Positions 45,248-54,224 of a stretch of 64,000 bases of DNA are shown in pieces. Positions within the stretch are counted from its first letter, which is position 1, and each line of letters begins with the position of its first letter. The position numbers and the translations under genes are program-made. Under the pieces are notes generated by a model that did not search any database, was not told the DNA's origin, and saw only the letters and a list, made by a program, of their open reading frames with translations. Origin of the DNA: Bifidobacterium sp. (GTDB taxonomy: Bacteria > Actinomycetota > Actinomycetes > Actinomycetales > Bifidobacteriaceae); assembly GCF_022647885.1 (NCBI RefSeq), contig NZ_JALCLM010000001.1, positions 2,092,610 to 2,156,609 of the forward strand, in the 5' to 3' direction.

Positions 45248-46030
45248 TCACTGAGCACTGGCGGATTCATCAGGAACTGATGAAAAAACCTGATGGTGGG
45301 CATTTAATGTTGAAATATGCTGTATCGGCCAATAAATTGCTAGACCAACTCCAACAACATCGCTTATTGGCACTAATCCGTCGTCGCCGTCGTCCTGATG
45401 ATATCTTGAGTCTTCTGAATTCGCGCGGTTATCGCCGAGCACAAACACATGGTCAGCACTCACCGTTACTTTGAAAGCGATAGCACTAGGATCAACGCCT
45501 GGCCGAATGTAACTTTGCTCATCAACAGCCACGCCGTTGATGGTAATTGGTGATCCTGGCCCATCACATTCAACGGTGTCCCCTGGCATACCAATCAATC
45601 GTTTAATAAGATATTCACTCTGTCCAAAAGCAGTGCTGTTTCCAGCGTTCAACCAGTGTGCTGGATCCTTAAATACGATTACATCACCACGTTGAAGTTT
45701 GGCCACGGTTGGAACCAGCTGGCTTGTGATTACACGATCCCCTATGTGAATGGTGTCTAACATGGAGCCGGAGGGAATGGCGTAGAAACCAAAGAGGAAA
45801 GTTCGGATTACGATAACCACCAAAATCGGAATGCCACACCAAATTAATACTTCGCTCCAACTCAACAATGAATCTGGGCGCTTCTGACGATTCCTGGAAC
45901 GACGAGGCTTGCTTTCCTGTTGCGGATCAGGATTAACGCCATAATCAGCAACACTGAGTATACGGGCATCCTGATTGTTGTCGGCTGACGATGAATCTTC
46001 ATAGTGTTCATTCATACCGTCAGAACGCAT
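45248..46030 (-). CDS. lepB: Signal peptidase I
   Basis: Removes signal peptides from exported proteins. The 260-residue protein has a hydrophilic N-terminus, one membrane helix (about 53-75), the catalytic Ser in IPSGSMLDT, the Lys-containing box KRLIGMPGDTVEC and GDNRANSEDSRY. AGGAGA precedes the ATG. Gene order rplS-lepB-rnhB is common in Actinobacteria. Confidence 0.95.
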   Translation of the reverse strand: MRSDGMNEHYEDSSSADNNQDARILSVADYGVNPDPQQESKPRRSRNRQKRPDSLLSWSEVLIWCGIPILVVIVIRTFLFGFYAIPSGSMLDTIHIGDRVITSQLVPTVAKLQRGDVIVFKDPAHWLNAGNSTAFGQSEYLIKRLIGMPGDTVECDGPGSPITINGVAVDEQSYIRPGVDPSAIAFKVTVSADHVFVLGDNRANSEDSRYHQDDGDDGLVPISDVVGVGLAIYWPIQHISTLNAHHQVFSSVPDESASAQ

Positions 46031-46157
46031 AGTATCTCCTCATTCAGCATTCGTACTTTCCAACTCATATACCAGTGACAATACACAGCTTGCTAATCGT
46101 AAAACAGCACATGTTATGCATCACGAGTAATAAGCTGTTGCGTCATCATAAAAAAAC

Positions 46158-46187
46158 GACCCGGAAAGCCTCGAAAGACTCCGGGTC
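46158..46187 (-). terminator. Rho-independent terminator of rplS
   Basis: GACCCGGA (46158-46165) pairs with TCCGGGTC (46180-46187). On the minus strand GTTTTTTTATG follows. It separates rplS from lepB. Confidence 0.93.
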
Positions 46188-46223
46188 ATAATCGAATGAC
46201 GTAAACTTACGTCTTCGCTTACA

Positions 46224-46583
46224 TCAGGCCTTATTATCACGACGCTCAGCGATACGAGCGGCCTTACCACGAAGATCACGCAAGTAATACAGCTTTGCGC
46301 GACGCACACGACCCTTACGAATCAACTTAATCGAGTCGATTTGTGGGGAATGCAGTGGGAAACGACGCTCGATACCGACGCCAAAGCTCACCTTACGCAC
46401 CACAAAGGTCTCACGCAGACCAGCACCAGAGCGTGCAATCACTACACCAGTAAAAGCCTGGATACGTGTGTTATTGCCTTCCTTGATGTTCACGTTGACT
46501 TCAACGGTGTCACCGGAACGAAAATCAGGGATGGACTCTGCAGACTTCATCTGCTTCGCTTCGAAATTCTGAATAGCACTCAT
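46224..46583 (-). CDS. rplS: 50S ribosomal protein L19
   Basis: A structural protein at the 30S-50S interface. About 119 residues with [31 protein letters not shown] and [39 protein letters not shown], both highly conserved. ATG 46583 has GGAGGA at 6 nt; the longer frame to 46607 runs through the ribosome binding site. Confidence 0.97.
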   Translation of the reverse strand: MSAIQNFEAKQMKSAESIPDFRSGDTVEVNVNIKEGNNTRIQAFTGVVIARSGAGLRETFVVRKVSFGVGIERRFPLHSPQIDSIKLIRKGRVRRAKLYYLRDLRGKAARIAERRDNKA

Positions 46584-46745
46584 GCTGTTCCTCCATAACC
46601 GCCGCATACCGGTACGTATAAGCGGGCGAATCGCGCTTCGACGGTCGCACCCAACATCTGATCCCTCCGGTTTGCCATCGGGAGCCTACCGATCCGTTTG
46701 CATGAGGCAAACTGAACACCTCAACAAACTGGACACAAGGAACAT
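46584..46745 (-). promoter_or_regulatory. Possible structured leader of rplS
   Basis: The region before rplS contains the hairpin GTTTGC/GCAAAC (46696-46712) and further complementary blocks (CTCC/GGAG around 46665-46685). Leaders that bind their own ribosomal protein are known for several r-protein genes; here this is only a suggestion. Confidence 0.3.
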
Positions 46746-46927
46746 GAATCTATGCGGCGATGCACATTCCGGCACAGCAACGCAATATCTTACCCCAAAA
46801 AACGTGAAATGAACAAGTCAGAGTATTGTCCGCCATCAAATCCGCATGTCAGTACCTCAAACCTTGCCATTGCAAGGATTCGATTGTAGCAAACCCTGAG
46901 CTTTCATCTCTGGCTGCTCACACATTG

Positions 46928-46962
46928 CATGAAGCCCCGGTAGAGTGCACCGGGGCTTCATG
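46928..46962 (-). terminator. Hairpin after pgi
   Basis: CATGAAGCCCCGG and its complement form a perfect 13-bp GC-rich stem with a 9-nt loop, 50 bp beyond the pgi stop codon. No clear T-tract follows. Confidence 0.8.
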
Positions 46963-47011
46963 TTGCCACCTCACGTCGCCGTATTTTCAGGTCAGACGAG
47001 AGAGAAGGGTT

Positions 47012-48706
47012 TTACAGGCGATGTGCTCTATAGAAATTGATCAAACCTTGCGTGGACTGATCTTGCTCGGCTAGAGCAGCATCATCCTGCGAAATGGCTG
47101 GAGTAATCTGCTTTGCAAGCACCTTGCCTAGTTCCACACCCCACTGATCGTAGGAATCCAGTCCCCAGACCGTGCCTTCCACGAAGGTAATGTGCTCATA
47201 GAGCGCAATCAGCTCACCAAGAGCGAATGGTGTCAGCGACTCACCGAGAATCGATGTGGTGGGACGGTTACCGGTAAACACGCGTGCAGGAACGATAGAC
47301 TCAGCGGTGCCTTCAGCACGAACTTCCTCTGCAGTCTTACCGAAAGCGAGCGCCTTCGTCTGTGCAAAGTAGTTTGCAAGGAAGAGCTCGTGCACATCCT
47401 GATCGCCGTCTTTAACAGGGTTGGGGGTGTTAGCAAATGCGATAAAGTCAGCTGGAATCAGACGAGTGCCTTGGTGAATCAGCTGATAGAAAGCGTGCTG
47501 ACCATTGGTACCTGGCTCACCCCAGAAAATTTCACCAGTCTGCGTGGTGACAGGAGTGCCATCCCAACGTACAGACTTGCCGTTAGATTCCATCGTCAGC
47601 TGCTGCAAATATGCAGCGAAACGGTGCAGATACTGGTCATATGGCAGAACTGCATGTGAATGCGCACCGAAGAAATTAACATACCAAACATTCATCAGAC
47701 CCATAAGGGCGACGACATTCTTCTCGAAAGGCGTTGTGGCAAAGTATTCGTCAATCTCGTGGAAACCATGAAGAAACTCTTCAAAACGTGCGGGTCCGAA
47801 AACGATAACGAGGGATGTACCCACAGCGGATTCAACTGAGTAACGTCCACCGACCCAATTCCAGAAACCGAAAGCATTGTTTGGATCAATACCGAATGCT
47901 TCAACCTTGTCTAGCGCAGTAGAAACGGCAATAAAGTGCTTCTTAATAGCTTCGGCACTCTTATCATCCGACTCATCAATAGCATTCTGGGCACGTAGTT
48001 CCTCAAGCAGCCAAGTCTTGGCTTCGCGCGCATTAGTCAATGTTTCCAAGGTTGTGAAGGTCTTTGAAACGATGATAAATAGTGTCGTTTCAGGATCCAG
48101 TCCCTTGGTCTTCTCGGCCAAATCATTAGGATCAATATTGGAAATATATCGGGCGCTGATTCCTGCATCTGCATATGGCTTCAGTGCTTCGTAAGCCATG
48201 ACTGGACCAAGATCCGATCCACCAATGCCGATATTCACCACAGTTTCAATCTTCTTGCCGGTAACGCCTGTCCACTCACCAGAGCGGACCTTGTCAGCGA
48301 AAGCATAAATGCGATCGAGGGTCTCACGGACATCCTTGACTACGTCCTGACCATCAACGATGTATTTACCTTCATCTTCAGCAGGGCGTCGAAGTGCTGT
48401 ATGTAATACTGCACGGTCCTCAGTGTTATTGATGTGAACGCCGCTATACATCTGCTTAATGCGTTCATCGAGCTTGACATCCTTGGCGAGCTGCGCGAAA
48501 AGATCAAGTGTCTCAGGCTTGATGAGATTCTTCGACAAGTCGAAATGCAGATCCCCAGCCTCAAAGGTGAGCTTATTCGTACGCTCCGAGTCCTGTGCAA
48601 ACCATGCACGGAGATCGATGCCTTCGCTCTGCAAATCATTGAAATGCTGCTGCAATGCGCTCCATGCAGGAGTCTTCGTCGCATCAATTGGAGGGTTGAT
48701 GGCCAT
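47012..48706 (-). CDS. pgi: Glucose-6-phosphate isomerase
   Basis: Interconverts glucose-6-phosphate and fructose-6-phosphate at the entry of the fructose-6-phosphate shunt. 564 residues, of the large E. coli-like type. Motifs: [51 protein letters not shown], and the C-terminal [17 protein letters not shown] 48706 follows AAAGGA. Confidence 0.97.
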   Translation of the reverse strand: MAINPPIDATKTPAWSALQQHFNDLQSEGIDLRAWFAQDSERTNKLTFEAGDLHFDLSKNLIKPETLDLFAQLAKDVKLDERIKQMYSGVHINNTEDRAVLHTALRRPAEDEGKYIVDGQDVVKDVRETLDRIYAFADKVRSGEWTGVTGKKIETVVNIGIGGSDLGPVMAYEALKPYADAGISARYISNIDPNDLAEKTKGLDPETTLFIIVSKTFTTLETLTNAREAKTWLLEELRAQNAIDESDDKSAEAIKKHFIAVSTALDKVEAFGIDPNNAFGFWNWVGGRYSVESAVGTSLVIVFGPARFEEFLHGFHEIDEYFATTPFEKNVVALMGLMNVWYVNFFGAHSHAVLPYDQYLHRFAAYLQQLTMESNGKSVRWDGTPVTTQTGEIFWGEPGTNGQHAFYQLIHQGTRLIPADFIAFANTPNPVKDGDQDVHELFLANYFAQTKALAFGKTAEEVRAEGTAESIVPARVFTGNRPTTSILGESLTPFALGELIALYEHITFVEGTVWGLDSYDQWGVELGKVLAKQITPAISQDDAALAEQDQSTQGLINFYRAHRL

Positions 48707-48842
48707 TTGCGGTCCTTTCGTCACTACATGTGTGAAACGGTGCGAACCCCATAGTTGCGTCAGGACTCGCGTCGTCCAATACCAACTATCAAGTTACTCA
48801 CAAAAGAGGACAGATTAAAACAATTTACCCCATCCGCGCACG

Positions 48843-50102
48843 TCACTTAGCTAAGTGCAGCGCTCGTAACAGTGGTTGACGTAGAAAATGGTCAATAATG
48901 CACAACACAGTTGCAATAACAAGGGCAAAGAGTATGCCAAAGATGAAAAAGGCGCACAGTTCAAGGGCAATACCACCTTCGCTGTGTTCAACTGCTCGTC
49001 CAAGAATGGTCTGCATCACGGCATAGCAAGGAGTGAACCATACCGCATGCATCAAAGACTGAGCTATGTAGAAACCAAGGATTCCAGGAGCAAGCGCAGA
49101 AATCACATGAGTACGAGTCCTAGCAGCTAATTTCACTGAACGCTGGACAGACGCGCAGAGCAACAAAGCCAACACGGCGAAGACGAAAGATATCAGCGAT
49201 GTGGATTTAAATGAGAGAGCATACAACAAGGTATATTCGCCTCTTGAAACCAAGATGCCTGTAATCATGAGTAACACCAGCATCATCACTGCTATTAGCT
49301 CAACAAGAATTGTTGGTTGACGCCACCACTGACGAGCTTTAGGCTCATTGCCTCCCACGCTGGTACTACGGATCCGCTGACCTATCAGACCGGCGAAGAT
49401 GAAAGAAACCAGATAAGTGACTGCGCTCATCTGTTTTCTCCAGTCGCTGAGCCCTCTTCCGTACACATCGCCTTGCGAAGCATACGCAATATAGATATTT
49501 AGAGCGTAGACGCTAATCAGTACTCCAACAGCAATCCACTGTGCTGCATTACTGCCAATTCGTTCAATAACCCACGCAATTAGCGGCGCTAAGGCAACAA
49601 AACATAGGTATAACCAAATAAATTCGAGACCCATTCCCCACCATGAAACAGTACCTGCACCAGGCAATGGCATTAACCACGCATTGACCATCAAAGCAAC
49701 AATTCCGTACAGCAGAACTGACACTACAACAATGGCGACACGTTTCAAGGTTGGAATGATCTGCGAACGCCAATAATCAAATTGATGTGAGTACTCCGCT
49801 AGTGATGGGATGAGGAAAAAACCAGAAATCATGTAGAACACATGATTACCCCATGACCCAAGCAGGTTAATCGAACTCATCAACCACATTGATGGGGCAG
49901 AGCCAGCGAGAACTTGAGCATGAGAAGGCACTAGCGAAAGGTTCTGAGCACCGAGGCCTGCTGATTGCTCAAACCATGACAGAAAGACATGGAATACAGC
50001 TATTCCCATAATTGCAAGTACTCGCAGCATCTCAATATGCTGATTTCGAGGAGGCTTAGCGAGCGTTTGTTTCGAGGAATGACGCGAATCGGTGCTGTTC
50101 AT
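48843..50102 (-). CDS. Membrane acyltransferase 3 family protein
   Basis: About 419 residues with roughly ten hydrophobic helices. Conserved acyltransferase-3 features are HIEMLRVLAIMGIAVFHVFL (the His of HV) and NHVFYMISGFFLIPS. Such proteins acylate sugars of surface polysaccharides or lipids. It directly follows and may overlap the mannose-1-phosphate guanylyltransferase gene, so modification of a mannose-containing surface glycan is a reasonable guess. The start is uncertain: no ribosome binding site for ATG 50102, and TTG 50138 or GTG 50132 overlap the upstream gene. Confidence 0.85.
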   Translation of the reverse strand: MNSTDSRHSSKQTLAKPPRNQHIEMLRVLAIMGIAVFHVFLSWFEQSAGLGAQNLSLVPSHAQVLAGSAPSMWLMSSINLLGSWGNHVFYMISGFFLIPSLAEYSHQFDYWRSQIIPTLKRVAIVVVSVLLYGIVALMVNAWLMPLPGAGTVSWWGMGLEFIWLYLCFVALAPLIAWVIERIGSNAAQWIAVGVLISVYALNIYIAYASQGDVYGRGLSDWRKQMSAVTYLVSFIFAGLIGQRIRSTSVGGNEPKARQWWRQPTILVELIAVMMLVLLMITGILVSRGEYTLLYALSFKSTSLISFVFAVLALLLCASVQRSVKLAARTRTHVISALAPGILGFYIAQSLMHAVWFTPCYAVMQTILGRAVEHSEGGIALELCAFFIFGILFALVIATVLCIIDHFLRQPLLRALHLAK

Positions 50103-50115
50103 GAATTCGAAGTTT

Positions 50116-51240
50116 TCAGAGAATCTCGTCACGACCAAGACCGGACAACTTAGAAACCATTTTCTTCACTTCTTGGCTGCGAGCTCTTGGTGCTACCAGC
50201 AGAGCATCCGGCGTATCAATAACTACCATATCGTCGACACCTAATAAGGCAACAGTCCTGCCTGCTTGAGCGGCAACAACATCCCCAGCACTGTCAAGGA
50301 ATACAACATCATCTTGATTACCCAGCACTTTAATATTCTGTCGATTTGAGCTCGGCAATAGCGCAGCCAAAGAGTTAAAGTCTCCGATATCATCCCAACC
50401 GAAGCCACCAGGCACTACAGCGACCCCTCCTGCAGCCGATAACGGCTCTGCAATAGCATAGTCAAAGGCGATTTTTTCTAATCCATACCAGTATTGCTTT
50501 ACTGCAGCACTTCTCTTGCTTGCACCTTGATCCCAAGCTTCAGCGATAGCCGTAATCGCCGAAAATATATCAGGTTGATAACGTTCCAGGCTATCTAATA
50601 ACACATCTGCTCGCATCACAAACATGCCGGCATTCCAACGATATTCGCCGGTTTGCAAATATGCCTGGGCAGTAGCTGAATCCGGCTTTTCGACAAACGA
50701 CTGGACGATGCGTGCACTTGGCGCATCAAGTATTTCCTGAGCCAAGGAGTGGCCTTGATGAATGTAGCCAAATGCAGTCGACGGGCGGGAAGCAGCTATA
50801 CCAATTGTGGTGATGTAACCGCTGCGCGCAGCGGCGGTGGCTTGACGAACGCACTCAGCAAATGCGTCTCGGTCTCTAATCACATGATCCGCTGCAAAAG
50901 AACCAACAACGATCTGCGGCCCATGTCTATGTGCAAGCACGGCGGTTGCCAATGCAATGGCAGCAGTAGAATCTCGTGCCACCGGTTCAGGGAATATATT
51001 GTCATCGCCCAACTCCGGCAACTGTTCTCGGACAGCATCAACATGAGCTTCACCCGTACTCACTACTACATGTTCTGGTCCACACACCCGAGCTAAACGA
51101 TCAAAGGTCGACTGAATCATCGTTCGGCCCGAACCTAAAAGGTCATACAAAAACTTTGGCCTACCCTTACGGCTCAACGGCCACAGTCGGGTACCAACTC
51201 CCCCAGCGGGGATAATCGCATAGAAATCATCGCTGCTCAT
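50116..51240 (-). CDS. manC: Mannose-1-phosphate guanylyltransferase
   Basis: Makes GDP-mannose from mannose-1-phosphate and GTP. The 374-residue product has the nucleotidyltransferase signature IIPAGGVGTRLWPLSRKGRPKFL, FVEKPDSATAQAYL, YRWNAGMFVMRADVLL and GGFGWDDIGDFNSL. It lacks the C-terminal isomerase domain of bifunctional enzymes. A GTG at 51258 is an alternative start. GDP-mannose may serve the glycosyltransferase at 5011-5784. Confidence 0.92.
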   Translation of the reverse strand: MSSDDFYAIIPAGGVGTRLWPLSRKGRPKFLYDLLGSGRTMIQSTFDRLARVCGPEHVVVSTGEAHVDAVREQLPELGDDNIFPEPVARDSTAAIALATAVLAHRHGPQIVVGSFAADHVIRDRDAFAECVRQATAAARSGYITTIGIAASRPSTAFGYIHQGHSLAQEILDAPSARIVQSFVEKPDSATAQAYLQTGEYRWNAGMFVMRADVLLDSLERYQPDIFSAITAIAEAWDQGASKRSAAVKQYWYGLEKIAFDYAIAEPLSAAGGVAVVPGGFGWDDIGDFNSLAALLPSSNRQNIKVLGNQDDVVFLDSAGDVVAAQAGRTVALLGVDDMVVIDTPDALLVAPRARSQEVKKMVSKLSGLGRDEIL

Positions 51241-51439
51241 AGTTCTATTCTCACTCACGCGATGTACCGCAAGATGTATATCAGCTGAGAATCATGCCAC
51301 ATGTATACAAAGTTTTTCATTCTTGTCTAGAACTGAAGCGAACAAGACAAGACAGATGAGCTGCAAATTCGACATATCCCAAGTTTCCGCTACAATCTAG
51401 AGATTGTGCCTCGCTTCCAGAAGAAGCCCGTCACGAATC

Positions 51440-51515
51440 GCCACTTTAGCTCAGTTGGTAGAGCGTCTCACTCGTAATGAGAAGGTCGACAGTTCGATTC
51501 TGTCAAGTGGCTCCA
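51440..51515 (+). tRNA. tRNA-Thr (anticodon CGT)
   Basis: A full cloverleaf can be folded: acceptor GCCACTT/AAGTGGC, D arm GCTC/GAGC, anticodon stem TCTCA/TGAGA with loop CTCGTAA (CGT at 51473-51475), T arm GACAG/CTGTC with TTCGATT. The 3' CCA is encoded (51513-51515). It reads ACG codons. Confidence 0.97.
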
Positions 51516-51578
51516 CATCCAGTTCGAAAGCGTTTCATCTGCGCGATTTCGATTCGAAAGACACGCCTCCAAAATTTT

Positions 51579-51612
51579 TGAAGGGCCGAAGCTCGCGTGC
51601 TTCGGCCCTTCA
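51579..51612. terminator. Hairpin after tRNA-Thr
   Basis: TGAAGGGCCGAAG and its complement form a perfect 13-bp stem with an 8-nt loop, 64 bp after the tRNA. It faces the NADH oxidase gene from the other side (AAAAATTTT follows on the minus strand), so it may stop transcription both ways. Confidence 0.8.
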
Positions 51613-51745
51613 CTGCTATCCAATTAACTGCTATCTGATAGCAACACTGCAGTCGTCATGCCTTTTCCAATACATCAGCAAGACAGTACTGCTGTTTGTA
51701 CTTTGTCAGAAAACATACCTTATCGTTGACATCCTCGAAATGATT

Positions 51746-53125
51746 TCAGTGCTTTGTTGATGCAATCTCTCGTGAAGCCTGCTGAGCAGCAACATTCATG
51801 ATGTTCCATGGACGATCAAAACCTGGCTGGAAGAAGAAGTCAGCATAGGCTAATTGGTCCACAGTGACATGCTGTTGGATTGCCAATGACATAGCATTGA
51901 TATTCGCTGTAGTGTCCTGAGTTGACATAATTTGGGCACCAAGAATTCTTCCATCTGAAGGCGAAAAAGTCAGCTTGAATAGAACTTCCGCATTCCCTGC
52001 CTCATCAGGTACGAATGGTGGTCGGTATGAGTCTTTCACCAACACGGATTGACTGTCGATACCGTAAGATGCTGCGGTGCTCTCCTTAATTCCAGTGGAT
52101 GCGAATTTGTAGTCATACACTGAAAGCGCAGAAGAACCCGAAACTGCAGGGAAAGCTATGTGTTCACCCAGTGCATTACGAGCAGCAATTCTGCCTTGGC
52201 GGCGGGAATTGGTGGCTAGGGCGATATGAGCATAACCGTCCGTAGGCGCAAATTTAACCAACGTTGCGTCTCCCACCGCATAGATATCTGGCGCACTAGT
52301 TGCCTGATAATCATCGACTTCAATCAATCCATGATTATCAATATTCACCACATCTTTCAACCAAGCCGTATTTGCTCGCACTCCGGCAGACTCAATAACC
52401 AAATCAGCATCGTAGGAAGCCTTATCAGTTACGACTTTGGAGATTGCTCCATCTTGTCCTTCGAAGCGCTGGACTGATTGACCGGTAGCAATAGTTAAAC
52501 CGTGTTCGCTGAGAGTTTGGGTCAACGGTTGTGTGAATTCGGGATCCAAATACAAAGGAAGTATACGGTCTGCAAGATCGATGACCGTAACATGTTTACC
52601 TGCTTTGGCAAACACCTCAGCCGCCTCTATACCTATATAGCCAGCACCAATGACTACTACATTGGTGATATCTGGGTTAACTGTAGCGGCCTTGAGCTTA
52701 ATCGCCCAGTCGCGACCGCGCATTGCATAAATATTCTTAAGTTCACGACCTGCGACCGGAATTTCTGCAGGAACCGCTCCAGGACTCAAAATAAGTTTGT
52801 CGTAAGTTTCATCACGCTCTTCACCACTGTCATGATCGAGGACATGAACCGTATGAGCTTCGGCATTAATCGCAGTGATTTCCTGCTGCACAAAAACATG
52901 CACACCTTTGGCGCTCTCACCTTCAGGAGTTGCATAGCGGACAGCATTCACATCTTTAACTACGCCTTCCAAATACAGCTGCATACCGCAGGATAGGAAG
53001 GAAAGAAAACTGCCCTTCTCATACCATTGAATCTCGGTATTTGGCGCATCAAGCAGTATCTGCTGCACCGCCTCATAACCGCCATGTGATGAACCGACAA
53101 CGATCACTTTCTGCACTTCACTCAT
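51746..53125 (-). CDS. nox: NADH oxidase-type FAD/NAD-dependent disulfide oxidoreductase
   Basis: A 459-residue flavoprotein: FAD site [14 protein letters not shown], redox Cys46 in [18 protein letters not shown] site [21 protein letters not shown] and second FAD motif [10 protein letters not shown]. The single active Cys fits water-forming NADH oxidases or CoA-disulfide reductases, which remove oxygen in anaerobes. ATG 53125 follows GGAAGGAA. It lies 110 bp behind the Fur-family gene on the same strand, suggesting joint oxidative-stress control. Confidence 0.9.
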   Translation of the reverse strand: MSEVQKVIVVGSSHGGYEAVQQILLDAPNTEIQWYEKGSFLSFLSCGMQLYLEGVVKDVNAVRYATPEGESAKGVHVFVQQEITAINAEAHTVHVLDHDSGEERDETYDKLILSPGAVPAEIPVAGRELKNIYAMRGRDWAIKLKAATVNPDITNVVVIGAGYIGIEAAEVFAKAGKHVTVIDLADRILPLYLDPEFTQPLTQTLSEHGLTIATGQSVQRFEGQDGAISKVVTDKASYDADLVIESAGVRANTAWLKDVVNIDNHGLIEVDDYQATSAPDIYAVGDATLVKFAPTDGYAHIALATNSRRQGRIAARNALGEHIAFPAVSGSSALSVYDYKFASTGIKESTAASYGIDSQSVLVKDSYRPPFVPDEAGNAEVLFKLTFSPSDGRILGAQIMSTQDTTANINAMSLAIQQHVTVDQLAYADFFFQPGFDRPWNIMNVAAQQASREIASTKH

Positions 53126-53235
53126 ATCTGATGTTCCTTCCATAGTTTTGTCTAAACGTTCTTGCGTAATGCCGCACCTCTGAAATATTTGCGATTCCTC
53201 GATTGATTCACTGCGCACGATTCACTGCATATGAT

Positions 53236-53694
53236 TCACTGCACAGAGGGCTCTTCATCTACACTCTTGGCACACTGAGCGCACAATCCACGAAACACAA
53301 TCTGCGCCTCCAAAATCTGCATACCGTGGGTATCGGATGGCGTTAAACATGGTGCCTTGCCAATCACGCAGTCCACATCTTCGATACGACCACACATCAC
53401 GCATTGCACATGGTGGTGATTATCACCCACTCGGGTTTCCCATCGAACACTTGATGAATCCGGCAAGCTCACTCTGCGCACGAAGCCCGATGCTTCGAGT
53501 TGCTGAAGCATCACATATGCACCCTGCACCGTCAGCGCACCAGAATCTGTTGCATCCACCTTCTCAGCGAGTTCGTTTGCAGTGCTGTGCGGATGCCCGT
53601 CAAGAGCAGCAAGCACCGCAAGACGCTGTGAGGTGACACGAACATGTGAAGCATGTAAGCGTTCTCTCCAACTGATTTGAGTACCAGAAATCAT
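53236..53694 (-). CDS. Fur-family metalloregulator (PerR-like candidate)
   Basis: About 152 residues. N-terminal winged helix (VRVTSQRLAVLAALDGHPHSTANELAEKV), then NHHHVQCVMCGRIEDVDC and the second CAQC pair for structural zinc. It would sense metal or peroxide. ATG 53694 is used; a TTG at 53712 is possible. A perfect palindrome (53713-53733) overlaps the promoter, so it probably represses itself. The link to nox favours a peroxide- or oxygen-related role, but iron or zinc sensing cannot be excluded. Confidence 0.9.
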   Translation of the reverse strand: MISGTQISWRERLHASHVRVTSQRLAVLAALDGHPHSTANELAEKVDATDSGALTVQGAYVMLQQLEASGFVRRVSLPDSSSVRWETRVGDNHHHVQCVMCGRIEDVDCVIGKAPCLTPSDTHGMQILEAQIVFRGLCAQCAKSVDEEPSVQ

Positions 53695-53712
53695 ATATTT
53701 AGAATAGATCAA

Positions 53713-53733
53713 AGATTTGAATTATTCAAATCT
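53713..53733. promoter_or_regulatory. Fur-box-like perfect palindrome at the fur promoter
   Basis: Two 10-nt arms meet at one central T (53723); the core TTTGAATTATTCAAA is a 7-1-7 inverted repeat as bound by Fur/PerR proteins. It includes TTGAAT, a good -35, with TATTCT 17 bp downstream on the minus strand. Confidence 0.8.
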
Positions 53734-53885
53734 AGAAGAGGTGAAGGGTGCTTCCTACTGCTCATCAAGCAAACCCACCACTATAAAGACACGACATCGA
53801 GATGGCGAATTTCCAACGTAACCAGTACTATGGGCAACCTGTGGGTGCTGAGACGAATATCCGTCTTGCAGCCGCAGCACAGCAC

Positions 53886-53967
53886 GCGCGAGTGGCGTAA
53901 TTGGTAGCCGCGCAGGATTTAGGTTCCTGTTCCTTCGGGAGTGTGGGTTCGAGTCCCATCTCGCGCA
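53886..53967 (+). tRNA. tRNA-Leu (anticodon TAG)
   Basis: An 82-nt class II tRNA with a long variable arm: acceptor GCGCGAG/CTCGCGC, anticodon stem CAGGA/TCCTG with loop TTTAGGT (TAG at 53920-53922), and T arm with GTTCGAG. The CCA end is not encoded. It reads CUA codons. Confidence 0.96.
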
Positions 53968-54126
53968 CGTTGCTTTCATGGCAATAACAAAGCTCGTTCG
54001 TTCTTCAGCTGTTTACCTTGCGTACATCCTCCATACCCCGTCGGGCAACTACCCATTGATAAAAACGTAGCTGTTCCAAGGAACGCTTCCGTCTATCCAT
54101 CAGGAGCACAAGCCACTCTCACCTCA

Positions 54127-54139
54127 GGTAATGATTACC
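54127..54139. promoter_or_regulatory. Short palindrome upstream of the phytase-like gene
   Basis: GGTAATGATTACC has 6-nt arms about one G, 86 bp before the phytase-like gene. It may be an operator. No promoter could be placed with confidence in the 257-bp gap from the tRNA. Confidence 0.3.
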
Positions 54140-54224
54140 AACACATGGCAATCAACATGCCTATCTGGCTGAAGTTTGCATCCTGAAACACCACGGAAAT
54201 CCGAAACACAGGAGAGAAAGAATC

